A stretch of 64,000 nucleotides of DNA, from NCBI RefSeq assembly GCF_007829035.1, contig NZ_VIVQ01000001.1:1736001-1800000 (forward strand), read 5' to 3'. The first letter of the stretch is position 1. Each line of letters starts with the position of its first letter. Under the pieces are notes generated by a model that was not told the origin of the DNA, searched no databases, and worked only from the letters and a program-made list of their open reading frames with translations. The position numbers and the translations under genes are program-made. Shown one piece after another: positions 17,858 through 25,477 of this stretch. The stretch comes from Rudaeicoccus suwonensis. Its GTDB lineage: Bacteria; Actinomycetota; Actinomycetes; Actinomycetales; Dermatophilaceae.

Positions 17858-18395
17858 ATGCGTCGATTTACGTGAACTCGAACTTGACGATGCACATGAG
17901 ATCAGGTCGTGGGGACTGGACGACGAGTTTTGTCGGGTAGCAGAGTGGACCACGGGATTGTCGTTGTCGCAGCTTGTCGACTTTCAGCGTCAGCTGATCA
18001 ATGAACCGCCCGACGACCTGATCCGACTCGGTGCACTTTGGGGTGACGACCTGATTGGATACGTCGTCCTTGAAGGTCGCGGCGCGTCTCGCGAGCTGGG
18101 TTACGTGGTGGGCCCGTCGCGCCGGTGGGGCATGGGCTTCGGCTCGGCCGTCGCGGGAGCTGGCTTGCGGTACGGCTTTGGACAGCTTGGGATTCAACGC
18201 ATATGGGCTGAGGCGAGGCGATCGAGTTCTGCCTCCATACGCATTCTCAAAGGACTCGGCATGACAGGCCGGGGGCCGAGCCTTCACCACGCCGACGGCG
18301 ACGAATGCGAATGCGACGAGCGATTCGAAGTTACTTCAGACGGTTGGGACGCTGATCTGCGGTCATGGTCCACAGATCACCAACGGGTTCGGTAA
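17858..18395 (+). pseudogene. GNAT acetyltransferase with frameshifted N-terminus
   Basis: The main frame, with a TTG start possible at 17958, encodes a RimJ-like GNAT core: YVVLEGRGASRELGYVV, RRWGMGFGSAV and FGQLGIQRIWAEARRSSSASIRIL. Coding similarity continues upstream of any canonical start (RELELDDAHEIRSWGLDDEF). An ATG at 17858 preceded by GGGAG lies in another frame; removing one T from the TTT at 17867-17869 would join it to this frame and give a normal acetyltransferase N-terminus (MRRLRELELDD). I therefore read this as a gene broken by a one-base insertion, although a sequencing error or an internal TTG start are possible. Family acetyltransferases modify amines or protein N-termini. 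Confidence 0.65.
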
Positions 18396-18506
18396 CAGTG
18401 ACCCAACCCGGCCCGACTCGATGCCCCGCACAAAGGTTCATCGACCAAGCTGTCCTGCTCGAGTCCATGCGGCCAGCGCTACCCATGAGACAGATCGCAC
18501 CGCCCG

Positions 18507-18767
18507 TTATCGATAAACCTCGCGACGGTGCCCGACCTCGACCACGATCACTTCGAGTACTCCGTCGTGGATCTCGTAGATGACGCGGTAGTCGCCAATC
18601 CGGATCCGCCAGGCGTTGTCGACACCGGACAGCTTCTTCACCCCGTCCGGGCGCGGGTCAGCCGCTAATCCAGCGATACCCGCCAGGATTCGCCGACGGA
18701 TCGGCGGATCCAACCGGCGGACCTTGCGCGCGGCCGCAGTCGTGAACTCAACTGCATAGCCACTCAC
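18507..18767 (-). CDS. RelE/ParE family toxin
   Basis: An 86-residue basic protein typical of RelE toxins: EFTTAAARKVRRLDPPIRRRIL, then DPRPDGVKKLSG, WRIRIGDYRVIYEI and a terminal VEVGHRREVYR. Members are ribosome-dependent mRNA endonucleases or gyrase inhibitors; the GDYRVIYEI-H-R pattern favours the RelE nuclease side. Its GTG start overlaps the antitoxin stop by four bases (GTGA), the usual coupling in these operons, with the antitoxin translated first. Confidence 0.9.
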   Translation of the reverse strand: MSGYAVEFTTAAARKVRRLDPPIRRRILAGIAGLAADPRPDGVKKLSGVDNAWRIRIGDYRVIYEIHDGVLEVIVVEVGHRREVYR

Positions 18768-19027
18768 AAGTCCGCATCCGCCAGAAGCTCATGCAGGCTG
18801 ACCCGGACGCCATCGTCGGCGTCCTTGGTCGCCCGGTACGCGGCGAGATCAGCCTCGTCTTCCAACTGCTCCAGTCGGAGAGCGTCCTCGACCGACACCA
18901 GCACCGCAGCCACTTTGCCGCGGCGAGTAATGCCGACACGCTCGTGCCCGTACGCCGCTCTGTTGATCGTGTCGCTCAACGTCGCCCGAAGGTCCGCGAC
19001 GGAGACTTGGCTCCTCATCTCGCTCAT
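18764..19027 (-). CDS. Phd/YefM family antitoxin
   Basis: An 87-residue protein with the Phd/YefM N-terminal DNA-binding fold: VSVADLRATLSDTINRAAYG followed by ERVGITRRGKVAAVLVSVEDA. The acidic C-terminal half (EQLEDEADLAAYRATKDADDG) would wrap and neutralise the toxin. It precedes and overlaps the relE-like gene. Starts at 19027 and 19018 are both plausible; the longer ORF start at 19081 lacks similarity. The AT-rich stretch 19028-19085 is the likely promoter/operator, where antitoxin-toxin complexes normally bind. Confidence 0.88.
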   Translation of the reverse strand: MSEMRSQVSVADLRATLSDTINRAAYGHERVGITRRGKVAAVLVSVEDALRLEQLEDEADLAAYRATKDADDGVRVSLHELLADADL

Positions 19028-19162
19028 ACGTACCAGAATATGGCTGTAACGCACGAAATGTACATAACAACACTTGCGCAAAACCTTCGGGCATCAGAAT
19101 TGGCGAGGAACCATTGAGGTCCTCGCAGCGCACAAGCAGTCGCGCCGAGCTAGCGTTCCTGC

Positions 19163-19639
19163 ATGGAGATGATCAGGCGCTTCGATCCCGAGACCTTCGC
19201 CCGAGGCCTAGAGGATTGGCGCTGGCTGATCGACGGTCGCGACCTTCAGCCGATCGCGGCTTCCATGTTCGGGGACGTCTTTATGCAAGGGGAGGACGGT
19301 GTCTGGTTTCTTGACTGCATCGAGGGCACTCTGACGGTCCGCTGGCCAACCGCGGGGGTGCTGCAAGCCGAACTGAACACGCCCGAAGGGCAAGACCAGT
19401 ACCTGCTCGGAGGAATCGTGCTCGCTGCCGAACAGCGGGGCATCCATCCGGGGCCCGCGCAGGTGCTCACGTTCAGGGTGCCTCCGGCCCTGAGTGGCCC
19501 GATCAGCGCAGATAATGTCGACACGATGGACTATGTGGTGTCGTCGTCAATTGACGGTCAGCTTCACAGACAGTTGAAAGACCTCCCGCCCGGCACCCAG
19601 ATCTCGGGTGTCGCCTTCGATGAGTCATCGCCGGCCTAG
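19163..19639 (+). CDS. Tdi1/DUF1851-type immunity-like protein
   Basis: A 158-residue soluble protein. The segment MFGDVFMQGEDGVWFLDCIEGTL resembles the C-terminal DUF1851 domain of Tdi1, the immunity protein that neutralises the type VI secretion DNase Tde1, and a short LL..VLAAEQRGI helix region follows. In Gram-positives, stand-alone DUF1851 proteins are regarded as immunity proteins to polymorphic or contact-dependent toxins. No toxin gene adjoins. It is the first of several immunity-like genes between 19.1 and 25 kb, which fits a reserve of orphan immunity genes rather than a toxin-immunity pair. Confidence 0.7.
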   Translation: MEMIRRFDPETFARGLEDWRWLIDGRDLQPIAASMFGDVFMQGEDGVWFLDCIEGTLTVRWPTAGVLQAELNTPEGQDQYLLGGIVLAAEQRGIHPGPAQVLTFRVPPALSGPISADNVDTMDYVVSSSIDGQLHRQLKDLPPGTQISGVAFDESSPA

Positions 19640-19648
19640 TTCGCGTCC

Positions 19649-20227
19649 TTACGCAACCGAAGAGCGATCAGTCTGCCAATAGCGCAGCCCTACCTCGTCG
19701 AAACGCCACTCGAGCGCCTCAAGGCCTTCCGACATCTTCAAACGACGCTCGGCCTCGGTGATGGGAATGAGCCATAAAAAGTCGACGTGGCGATCACCGA
19801 CATGTGCCACCTCAAAGGCAGGACCGAAGGCATACGGCAATGAAACCAGCAGATGGTCGCAACGGGAGCCCGGCATCTAGGGCTCGCCAATGGGCAAAGT
19901 GTGGCCGATGCCCAGTTTGCCGCCGCGGTTGTAGAAGACCGTCATCGCGAGAAGTTCGACGGCGCGGGCATTCTCGGACGGAGTGCAGATGACAAACTCG
20001 GTGCCGCGGTGGTCGCCTCCTGTTGCCGCCCAGCCTCCGATCGAAACGGATGTCCACACGTCTGTCGTCACAGCCGGTGCAATCCTGAGGGCGCGAAAGT
20101 GCGGATTCTGAGTCAGAATTGGCCCAGCAGCCCACGTGAATGGGTCGACCTGACGGCCGGCGAAGAACCGCCGCGCATGCTCTTCCAGCGCGCCGCAGAC
20201 ATCGTCGCAGGGCGGGAAATCGGCCAT
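19649..20227 (-). pseudogene. SUFU family (suppressor of fused) protein interrupted by an amber stop
   Basis: Read straight through one TAG at 19877-19879, the frame gives a complete 192-residue SUFU domain protein: WAAGPILTQNPHFRALR, GTEFVICTPSENARAVELL, GHTLPIGEP, then after the stop MPGSRCDHLLVSLPYAFGP, HVDFLWLIPITEAERRLK and GLEALEWRFDE. Relatives normally have Trp-Leu-Pro-Gly-Ser at the break, so a TGG to TAG change in the Trp codon explains the stop. Bacterial SUFU proteins are immunity proteins in polymorphic toxin systems. The 5' part could still yield a truncated product. It is convergent with the Tdi1-like gene. Confidence 0.8.
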
Positions 20228-20744
20228 CCGTTACGCCCAGGGCCGGTCGTAGAGATTTCGCGACGAGTTCGCGGCACATCCACGAAGCTCCGTAACAGTT
20301 GCGGTCTCGCTGTCCGAACTAACGGCGAAGTGGTGACAGACCACATCCACGCGCGGCATCCTTCCCGGCAGGCGATGCCGTTGTCATATGAGTACCTGCG
20401 CTCGAACGAAAGGCCGCGACGTAGGCGATGTATACCGGTGCCAAGGATATGCCGTGGCACTCGAAGGTGACGGCGAAGTGACCAAGCGCTTCGGCGATGA
20501 GCGCGGCCAGCGCACGTCGCGGTGGACTCATGCGGGGTGCCGAGTCGCTTCGTCCGGGCGAAGGCAACCTTGACGTCGCAGCGGGTCGACAGGACGCCCC
20601 GGGCGGCAACCACAACACGCTCTGACGCGGCTCCGCTATTGAGCAGGTATGCGCGGGAGTCGATGGGGTGGGAGTAGGCGGGGGAGCCTCCATCGGCAAA
20701 TTAATCGCTGGCCGCTCAGCGCGCTGCCTGGAACGCTGCTCGAC
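20228..20744. other. Gene-poor stretch
   Basis: These 517 bases separate the broken SUFU gene from the methyltransferase. Open frames on both strands are antisense or composition-driven, and none shows a recognisable protein. The minus frame around 20400-20540 has a hydrophobic run that could be a decayed remnant, but I cannot assign it. Confidence 0.4.
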
Positions 20745-21485
20745 ATGACCAGTAGCGAAGTATGGGACGAAGAGACCGCCGCCAAGTACGACGCGTATTC
20801 CGCTGAGCACTTCGCGCCGGACGTTCTGGATCCGACGGTCGACGTCCTTGAGCGGCTCGCCGAGGACGGCCCGGCGCTGGAGTTCGCAATCGGCACTGGT
20901 AGGGTCGGTATCCCGCTTGCGGCGCGCGGCGTTTCTGTGACAGGAATCGAGTTGTCGGAACCGATGGTGCGACAACTCCGACAGAAAATCGGCGAGGACG
21001 CGTTGCCGGTCGTCGTGGGCGACATGGCGACCACGGTGCTCCCCGGCGCGGGAACGTTCTCGCTTGTCTTCCTCGTGTGGAACAGCATCTCGAACCTCCG
21101 GACGCAGGCTGAGCAGGTGCAGTGCTTCAGGAACGCGGCAGACCACCTTCGGCCGGGCGGACGATTCGTGATCGACCTCTGGGTACCGCCGATCCAGCGC
21201 CTTCTGCCAGGCGAACAGGCGGTCCCCATGAGCGTTGACGAAGGGCACCTTGTCTTCGACACCTACGACCTGGTCACCCAGGAGTGCGCCTCACACCACT
21301 ACTACCGCGAAGACGACGGAAGCATTCGCTATGGCTCAGGCCACTTCCGCTACATCTGGCCGGCCGAATGCGACCTGATGGCTCAGTTGGCGGGCCTCGA
21401 ACTCGAGTCTCGATCAGCCGATTGGAAGGAAAACCCGTTTCTCGCCACCAGCGGCAGCCACGTCTCGGTCTGGCGTAAGGCCTGA
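20745..21485 (+). CDS. Class I SAM-dependent methyltransferase
   Basis: A 246-residue protein with the Rossmann-like motifs in order: motif I LEFAIGTGRVGIPLA, ITGIELSEPMV-like acidic end of strand 2 (VTGIELSEPM), VVGDMAT, and motif IV LVFLVWNSISNL; LRPGGRFVIDLWVP is the post-motif strand. ATG at 20745 is used because upstream in-frame codons are not family-like. Similar enzymes are annotated as small-molecule methyltransferases; the substrate is unknown. It lies alone in the accessory region. Confidence 0.85.
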   Translation: MTSSEVWDEETAAKYDAYSAEHFAPDVLDPTVDVLERLAEDGPALEFAIGTGRVGIPLAARGVSVTGIELSEPMVRQLRQKIGEDALPVVVGDMATTVLPGAGTFSLVFLVWNSISNLRTQAEQVQCFRNAADHLRPGGRFVIDLWVPPIQRLLPGEQAVPMSVDEGHLVFDTYDLVTQECASHHYYREDDGSIRYGSGHFRYIWPAECDLMAQLAGLELESRSADWKENPFLATSGSHVSVWRKA

Positions 21486-22103
21486 TCGCAGCAACAACTG
21501 ACGGGTAGATCAGCTCGTCTGTCTCAACTCGCGTGCGGCGGCGATGTACTCGGCGTAGTTCGTCGCCGACTACATCGCCTGCGCAGATCCGGCAACAAAT
21601 CGATTCAACCTGGCAGTGCTTGGCCACCTCGATATGCACGTTGAACAGCGAAAACACGGATTGCGTCGGACCACAGCAGTTGTTGAGGTCTACCTTTACC
21701 CCGTTAGTTAACCGCCGATAATCTATATTATGTCAAGTACTAGTCTGCGTATTGCATCAGATGAGTCATTCGGACGGCTGCGCGCCACTACCCCGGGGCC
21801 GACGGCTATTACGATTCTGACCTGCATAAACGTCTAGGCGGAGTTGGCGGCACCGGACTGAAGTTGGTCGTTGATGGCGCCGCGGGCCCGGCGACCCCTT
21901 GATGACGACACGCCGCTGACCTGCATTGATGCGCGATGATCTCATCTGATGCATCATTGAATCACTGGATGTAACCAGATTTGCTGGAGTTTCGATGCGG
22001 ACAGCACCATCGGCGCACGCGGCCACCACTGATAAAACAACAGCGTGAGACCTTCTGTCCGACTGCACGGAACCATGCGCCACCTCTATGGAGTGCTATT
22101 GGA
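21486..22103. other. AT-richer gene-free stretch with a spaced inverted repeat
   Basis: These 618 bases hold no gene I can support. The part 21690-21770 is notably AT-rich (several TAT and TTA words) against the high-GC background. A 12-nt inverted repeat GCATCAGATGAG (21754-21765) and CTCATCTGATGC (21941-21952) brackets about 175 bases. No transposase or target duplication was seen. Confidence 0.5.
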
Positions 22104-22496
22104 ATGGATACAACTAGGAGCAGCGCCGGGACACTCGTGGCCGCAGCGGCGACGCTTTTTGTCTTTTCAAGCTGCGCGTCAACCGGGACAAACGAACCTC
22201 CCATTTTCGCCTACTATTGCGGCTACAAGGATGTTGCTGCAAACCTAGCAGAACCTCTGCCCTTACAATCTGCGCACTCCTCTAATGACATACTGCCCGG
22301 GCCGAACCTTTATTACACTAGCACCGGATGCAGCACAGGAAATAGACTCTCCGCTGACCCGCCGTCGTCGGCGAAGATCGTGAACCTCGCCTACGCGGCC
22401 AACGGCATTCCGTCGCTGGTGCAAATAAATGTTATTGCTGATGGTTACCTGATAATCGGTGATCGGGAGATACCAATAAAGCCCGATTTAAAATAG
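22104..22496 (+). CDS. Orphan lipoprotein, 130 residues
   Basis: The N-terminus MDTTRSSAGTLVAAAATLF followed by VFSSCAS is a lipoprotein signal peptide with a lipobox cysteine at about residue 24. The mature part (about 106 residues) has three more cysteines and strand-like stretches (YLIIGDREIPIKP at the C-terminus). I recognise no domain. Codon use is far less GC-rich than the chromosome (frequent ATA, TTA, AAT), a sign of transfer. ATG at 22104 is preferred since only it gives the signal peptide. Could be a surface immunity or inhibitor lipoprotein, by context only. Confidence 0.6.
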   Translation: MDTTRSSAGTLVAAAATLFVFSSCASTGTNEPPIFAYYCGYKDVAANLAEPLPLQSAHSSNDILPGPNLYYTSTGCSTGNRLSADPPSSAKIVNLAYAANGIPSLVQINVIADGYLIIGDREIPIKPDLK

Positions 22497-23180
22497 GGCA
22501 GAGCATCCGAGATCTGGACGAGATGAAAGTACCGTCGGCCAGACAAAGAGCCCGTGCGTAGCCGTCAGTGCGTACACAGATGATCGGCAGCTCCCCGCGG
22601 TAGACCGCGAAGTTCCCAACCGAGCCGCCACGGCACGGCCGAACCCAGTAACCCCGACGCCAGGTCTTGCCTCAGTCGCCATGGACGTCAGGACAGTCAG
22701 CGGTACAGCAACCACACATCGGACCACGGCCGAGGTCGATGTCTGCTTCGTTCCCGCACGTGCAATCCGGGTATGTGCATTGGGACCCCATTCTCGACTG
22801 ACGACATCCAGCGAATCTAGCCAGCACGGGGCCTCGCAAGCGAGTGAGTTATCCGGCCGAATACACCGGAGCTTGATACGCAGACTGTCCAGTAGAAGTC
22901 TCCGTTGTATCGGCTAAATCACTCCACCGCCGGCTATGCGCCCGTTGCGGGCTTCGTGACGGCCTCCACGAAATGCTCGGCGAACCACCGCAACCTCGTC
23001 CGTGGGGCCAACTTTGCGCCCGGGCACTATCCACGCCGAATCCCGCGCGAAGGCGGCCATCGGAGCTCAACGCGTGGACTTATCCGATGGGCTCCCTACT
23101 TCGGACGCGCGATCAGATCGCTCTCACATCTAAGCGCCTCTGCCGATGACAGGTCGGAGCAAGACTGTAGGTTTGGTGCC
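22497..23180. other. Gene-free stretch before the WapI-type gene
   Basis: These 684 bases carry no supported gene. Short plus and minus frames exist, none resembling a known protein; a minus-strand segment ending near 22935 reads like a decayed C-terminus (RLRWFAEHFVEAV) but is too short to name. The region is probably eroded DNA of the accessory island. Confidence 0.4.
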
Positions 23181-23669
23181 GTGCGACTCCCCTCTGGCGA
23201 CGGTGCTGAGGTCCAGATCCGACCGGTCGCATATCAGTTCCCATGGATTGCGACACCCGGCGATTGGGACGCCAACTGGCTCATGGTCGAGGGCGTGGTC
23301 CGGCTCAGTAACGGCGAAGGCTGGTCCTTCAGTGACCCGTGTCTGACCACGTGGGAGGCTTCTTCGATCGCCGAATGGCTGCGCCAAGTGGCCACCGGGA
23401 GCGCGCAGCCGTCGGCATTCCCCAGCGAGGACGACGAGCGCCTCCAGATCTTCACTGAGCCCAACCTCGCCTTGAGCTTGGAGACACGTGTACAGGGCAG
23501 AGTGACCATCCGAGTTCACATCTCGGTTCAATCGTTGCCTCCTTGGCTAACTGCCGATCACGACAAGGACCTGTTCGACTACTTCGTTTCGTTGAACGTC
23601 AGTGAGGCAGATCTGCAAGGCGCGATTGACGATTGGGCGTCGGAGATTGCGGCTTTTCCGAATCGCTAG
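23181..23669 (+). CDS. WapI family immunity-like protein
   Basis: A 162-residue protein beginning GTG at 23181 (an upstream ATG at 22905 would add unrelated sequence). The pattern QIRPVAYQFP, GDWDANWLMVEGVVRL, WSFSDPCLTTWEASSIAEWL, FTEPNLALSLE, VHISVQSLPPWL and the terminal WASEIAAFP matches a small family annotated as WapI-type immunity proteins, protecting against the C-terminal toxin of wall-associated WapA-like proteins. No wapA-like toxin is in the window. It is the third immunity-like gene in this stretch. Confidence 0.65.
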   Translation: MRLPSGDGAEVQIRPVAYQFPWIATPGDWDANWLMVEGVVRLSNGEGWSFSDPCLTTWEASSIAEWLRQVATGSAQPSAFPSEDDERLQIFTEPNLALSLETRVQGRVTIRVHISVQSLPPWLTADHDKDLFDYFVSLNVSEADLQGAIDDWASEIAAFPNR

Positions 23670-23817
23670 CTCGTACCGCCCGCCAGCGCCGCGGCACGTG
23701 GAACGCTGCTCGTGCGTCGAATCGGGCGCGGTCGACCACGAATACACGCGCAGTTTGTTACGCAACTGCCCAGCACGACGCATCTCTTCGTGACTGCATC
23801 AGCTCTAGAGTCATCGA

Positions 23818-24672
23818 GTGCCCACGACACTGCCGTACGTTTCCCTGCCGCTCGACCAGGAAGACATCCGCTACGCCTACGGCCCTGACTCGGCGCCGCG
23901 TACTGGCGTTGAACCGGGCATGCTCGAGGAAATTCGTGTCGACGCGAGCCTGATGTTTCCCGGCACGTCACGGAAAGTTTGGCTGCATTGTCCGGCTGGC
24001 GTTTCGTTCTCCGATGACTGCGCTGTGATGTTCTTCAACGACGGCTGGTGGTACCTTGATCCCGACGGTGATGTTCGCGGTGCGATCGTCCTAGACAACC
24101 TCGCCGCAACCGGCGATATCCCGCCCATGATCGGCGTTTTCGTGGATCCCGGAGTTCTCGATGGCGATGGTATGCCGACGAAGCACCGTAACGCTGAGTA
24201 CGACGCCTTCGACGCTGCCTATGGGAACTTCCTACTCGATGAGGTGTTGCCACTGGTCGCCCAGCGTTTCCCTATCTCCGGCGACCCGAGAATGCGCGGA
24301 ATCTGCGGCGGAAGCAGCGGCGGTGACGCGGCCATGACTGCAGCCTGGTACCGACCTGACGGTATAGGAAAGGTGATCGCGTTCAACGCGAGTTTCGCCC
24401 AGATGCCTGGGGGAAATCCATATCCTTCACGACTAGAAAGCGAACTGGCCAGATCAACGAGGATCTTCTTGCACGCTGCGCACCGAGATTTGAACTGGAA
24501 TGCCCGCGACCACAACTGGTTCGCCGAAACTCTGGAGACTGCAGCGGCACTCTCTCGATCTGGCTACGACTTCCGGCTGGTCGTCGGCGACGGCGGTCAC
24601 TCCCCCAACCATGGTGGCGTGCTGCTGCCGGACGCGCTGCGCTGGCTTTGGTCGGAGATCGCTCAGAAGTAG
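23818..24672 (+). CDS. Alpha/beta-hydrolase esterase (enterochelin-esterase-like, PF00756)
   Basis: A 284-residue cytoplasmic protein starting GTG at 23818. RKVWLHCPAG and AVMFFNDGWWYL are the early strands of the esterase-D/enterochelin esterase family, GICGGSSGGDAA carries the nucleophile Ser at about residue 165, and GDGGHSPNHGG supplies the catalytic His near residue 266. The group includes trehalose mycolyltransferase relatives and siderophore esterases; no siderophore genes are nearby, so only a general carboxylesterase role is supported. Confidence 0.8.
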   Translation: MPTTLPYVSLPLDQEDIRYAYGPDSAPRTGVEPGMLEEIRVDASLMFPGTSRKVWLHCPAGVSFSDDCAVMFFNDGWWYLDPDGDVRGAIVLDNLAATGDIPPMIGVFVDPGVLDGDGMPTKHRNAEYDAFDAAYGNFLLDEVLPLVAQRFPISGDPRMRGICGGSSGGDAAMTAAWYRPDGIGKVIAFNASFAQMPGGNPYPSRLESELARSTRIFLHAAHRDLNWNARDHNWFAETLETAAALSRSGYDFRLVVGDGGHSPNHGGVLLPDALRWLWSEIAQK

Positions 24673-24802
24673 GTGAAGGACGACCGCAGCGAGGAGATCA
24701 GCATCAATCTGCCCATCATCACCTGCGCCTGACGCCACGTCGGCTGCTGCCCGCGACGCTCGCCAGCGGCTGCGCGCTTCCTCCCGCGACGTACTCCCCG
24801 TC

Positions 24803-24995
24803 ATGACGACACCGACCCGAGTCGACCGGTTCGTGGGCAAGCTCGACCAACTGAGCGGCAACCGACAGCCGAAGTTCTGGTCGATCGACAACCCGGCACA
24901 CGAGGTCCGCGCATCACGGCGATCGGCCTCGTGGTCTTCGCGCCGCTCATGCTCGACCCGTCGGATGCGCTGCTCGTCGCAATGTCATCGGTCAA
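24803..24995 (+). pseudogene. Truncated, frameshifted N-terminal fragment, possibly SUFU-like
   Basis: ATG at 24803 begins a short soluble start (RVDRFVGKLDQLSGN, then KFWSIDNPAHEVR). After about 24911 a one-base shift to another frame gives ITAIGLVVFAPLMLDPSDALLVAMSSV, which continues the same kind of alpha/beta sequence. Coding then stops at the 3' end of the neighbouring acetyltransferase on the other strand. The layout resembles the first 65 residues of SUFU-domain immunity proteins, but similarity is weak. The rest of the gene is missing. Nothing else supported lies in 24673-24802. Confidence 0.4.
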
Positions 24996-25464
24996 AGATC
25001 ATCTCGGCTTCCAGCTCGACGCGACCATTGGGCAGCTGCTCGCGAATTTCGTTCTCCACAAAGCCCATTCGCCGATACAAGGCGCGTGCCCGAAGGTTCG
25101 ATTCGATGACGTGCAGACGGACACCGTGGTCTCCCCCAGCTCGTGCCCACGTGAGCACACATCCGATGAGATCGGCCGCCACCGATGTGCCCCGCGCTGC
25201 GGGCGCGACCCACATCGAGATGAGTTCCGGCAGGTCACGGTCATCGGCGCGGGCGATGCGGACCATCCCAACCGGCTCGTCACCAGCGAATGCGAACCAC
25301 GACGGCTGCCCGCACCAGTCGCGCCACAACTGCTCGGGGTAGGCGAGGGCAGCGTCATATGTGCCGCCGAAGGCATCCGGTGCATCGGCCAGCGCCGCCA
25401 ACCGCACCGCGCGATAGGTCCGCCATTCCTCCACACGAAGGGATCGAATCGTCACGGTGTTCAC
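24985..25464 (-). CDS. GNAT family N-acetyltransferase
   Basis: A 159-residue acetyltransferase. TIRSLRVEEWRTYRAVRLAAL opens the fold, GMVRIARADDRDLPELISMWVAPAARG contains the beta4 strand, and acetyl-CoA loop residues follow at VAADLIGCVL; HVIESNLRARALYRRMGF is the usual C-terminal motif. GTG at 25464 has a GAGAGG ribosome-binding site about eight bases upstream; GTG at 25455 is an alternative. It follows the broken tandem-GNAT gene by 13 bases. Substrate unknown. Confidence 0.85.
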   Translation of the reverse strand: MNTVTIRSLRVEEWRTYRAVRLAALADAPDAFGGTYDAALAYPEQLWRDWCGQPSWFAFAGDEPVGMVRIARADDRDLPELISMWVAPAARGTSVAADLIGCVLTWARAGGDHGVRLHVIESNLRARALYRRMGFVENEIREQLPNGRVELEAEMIFDR

Positions 25465-25477
25465 GTAGGTCAACCTC

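Noticed and set aside
20319-21248. A 309-codon minus-strand frame opposite the methyltransferase
   Set aside because: Most of it is the reverse of the methyltransferase gene. A short hydrophobic part near 20450 looked coding-like but is too short and unsupported.
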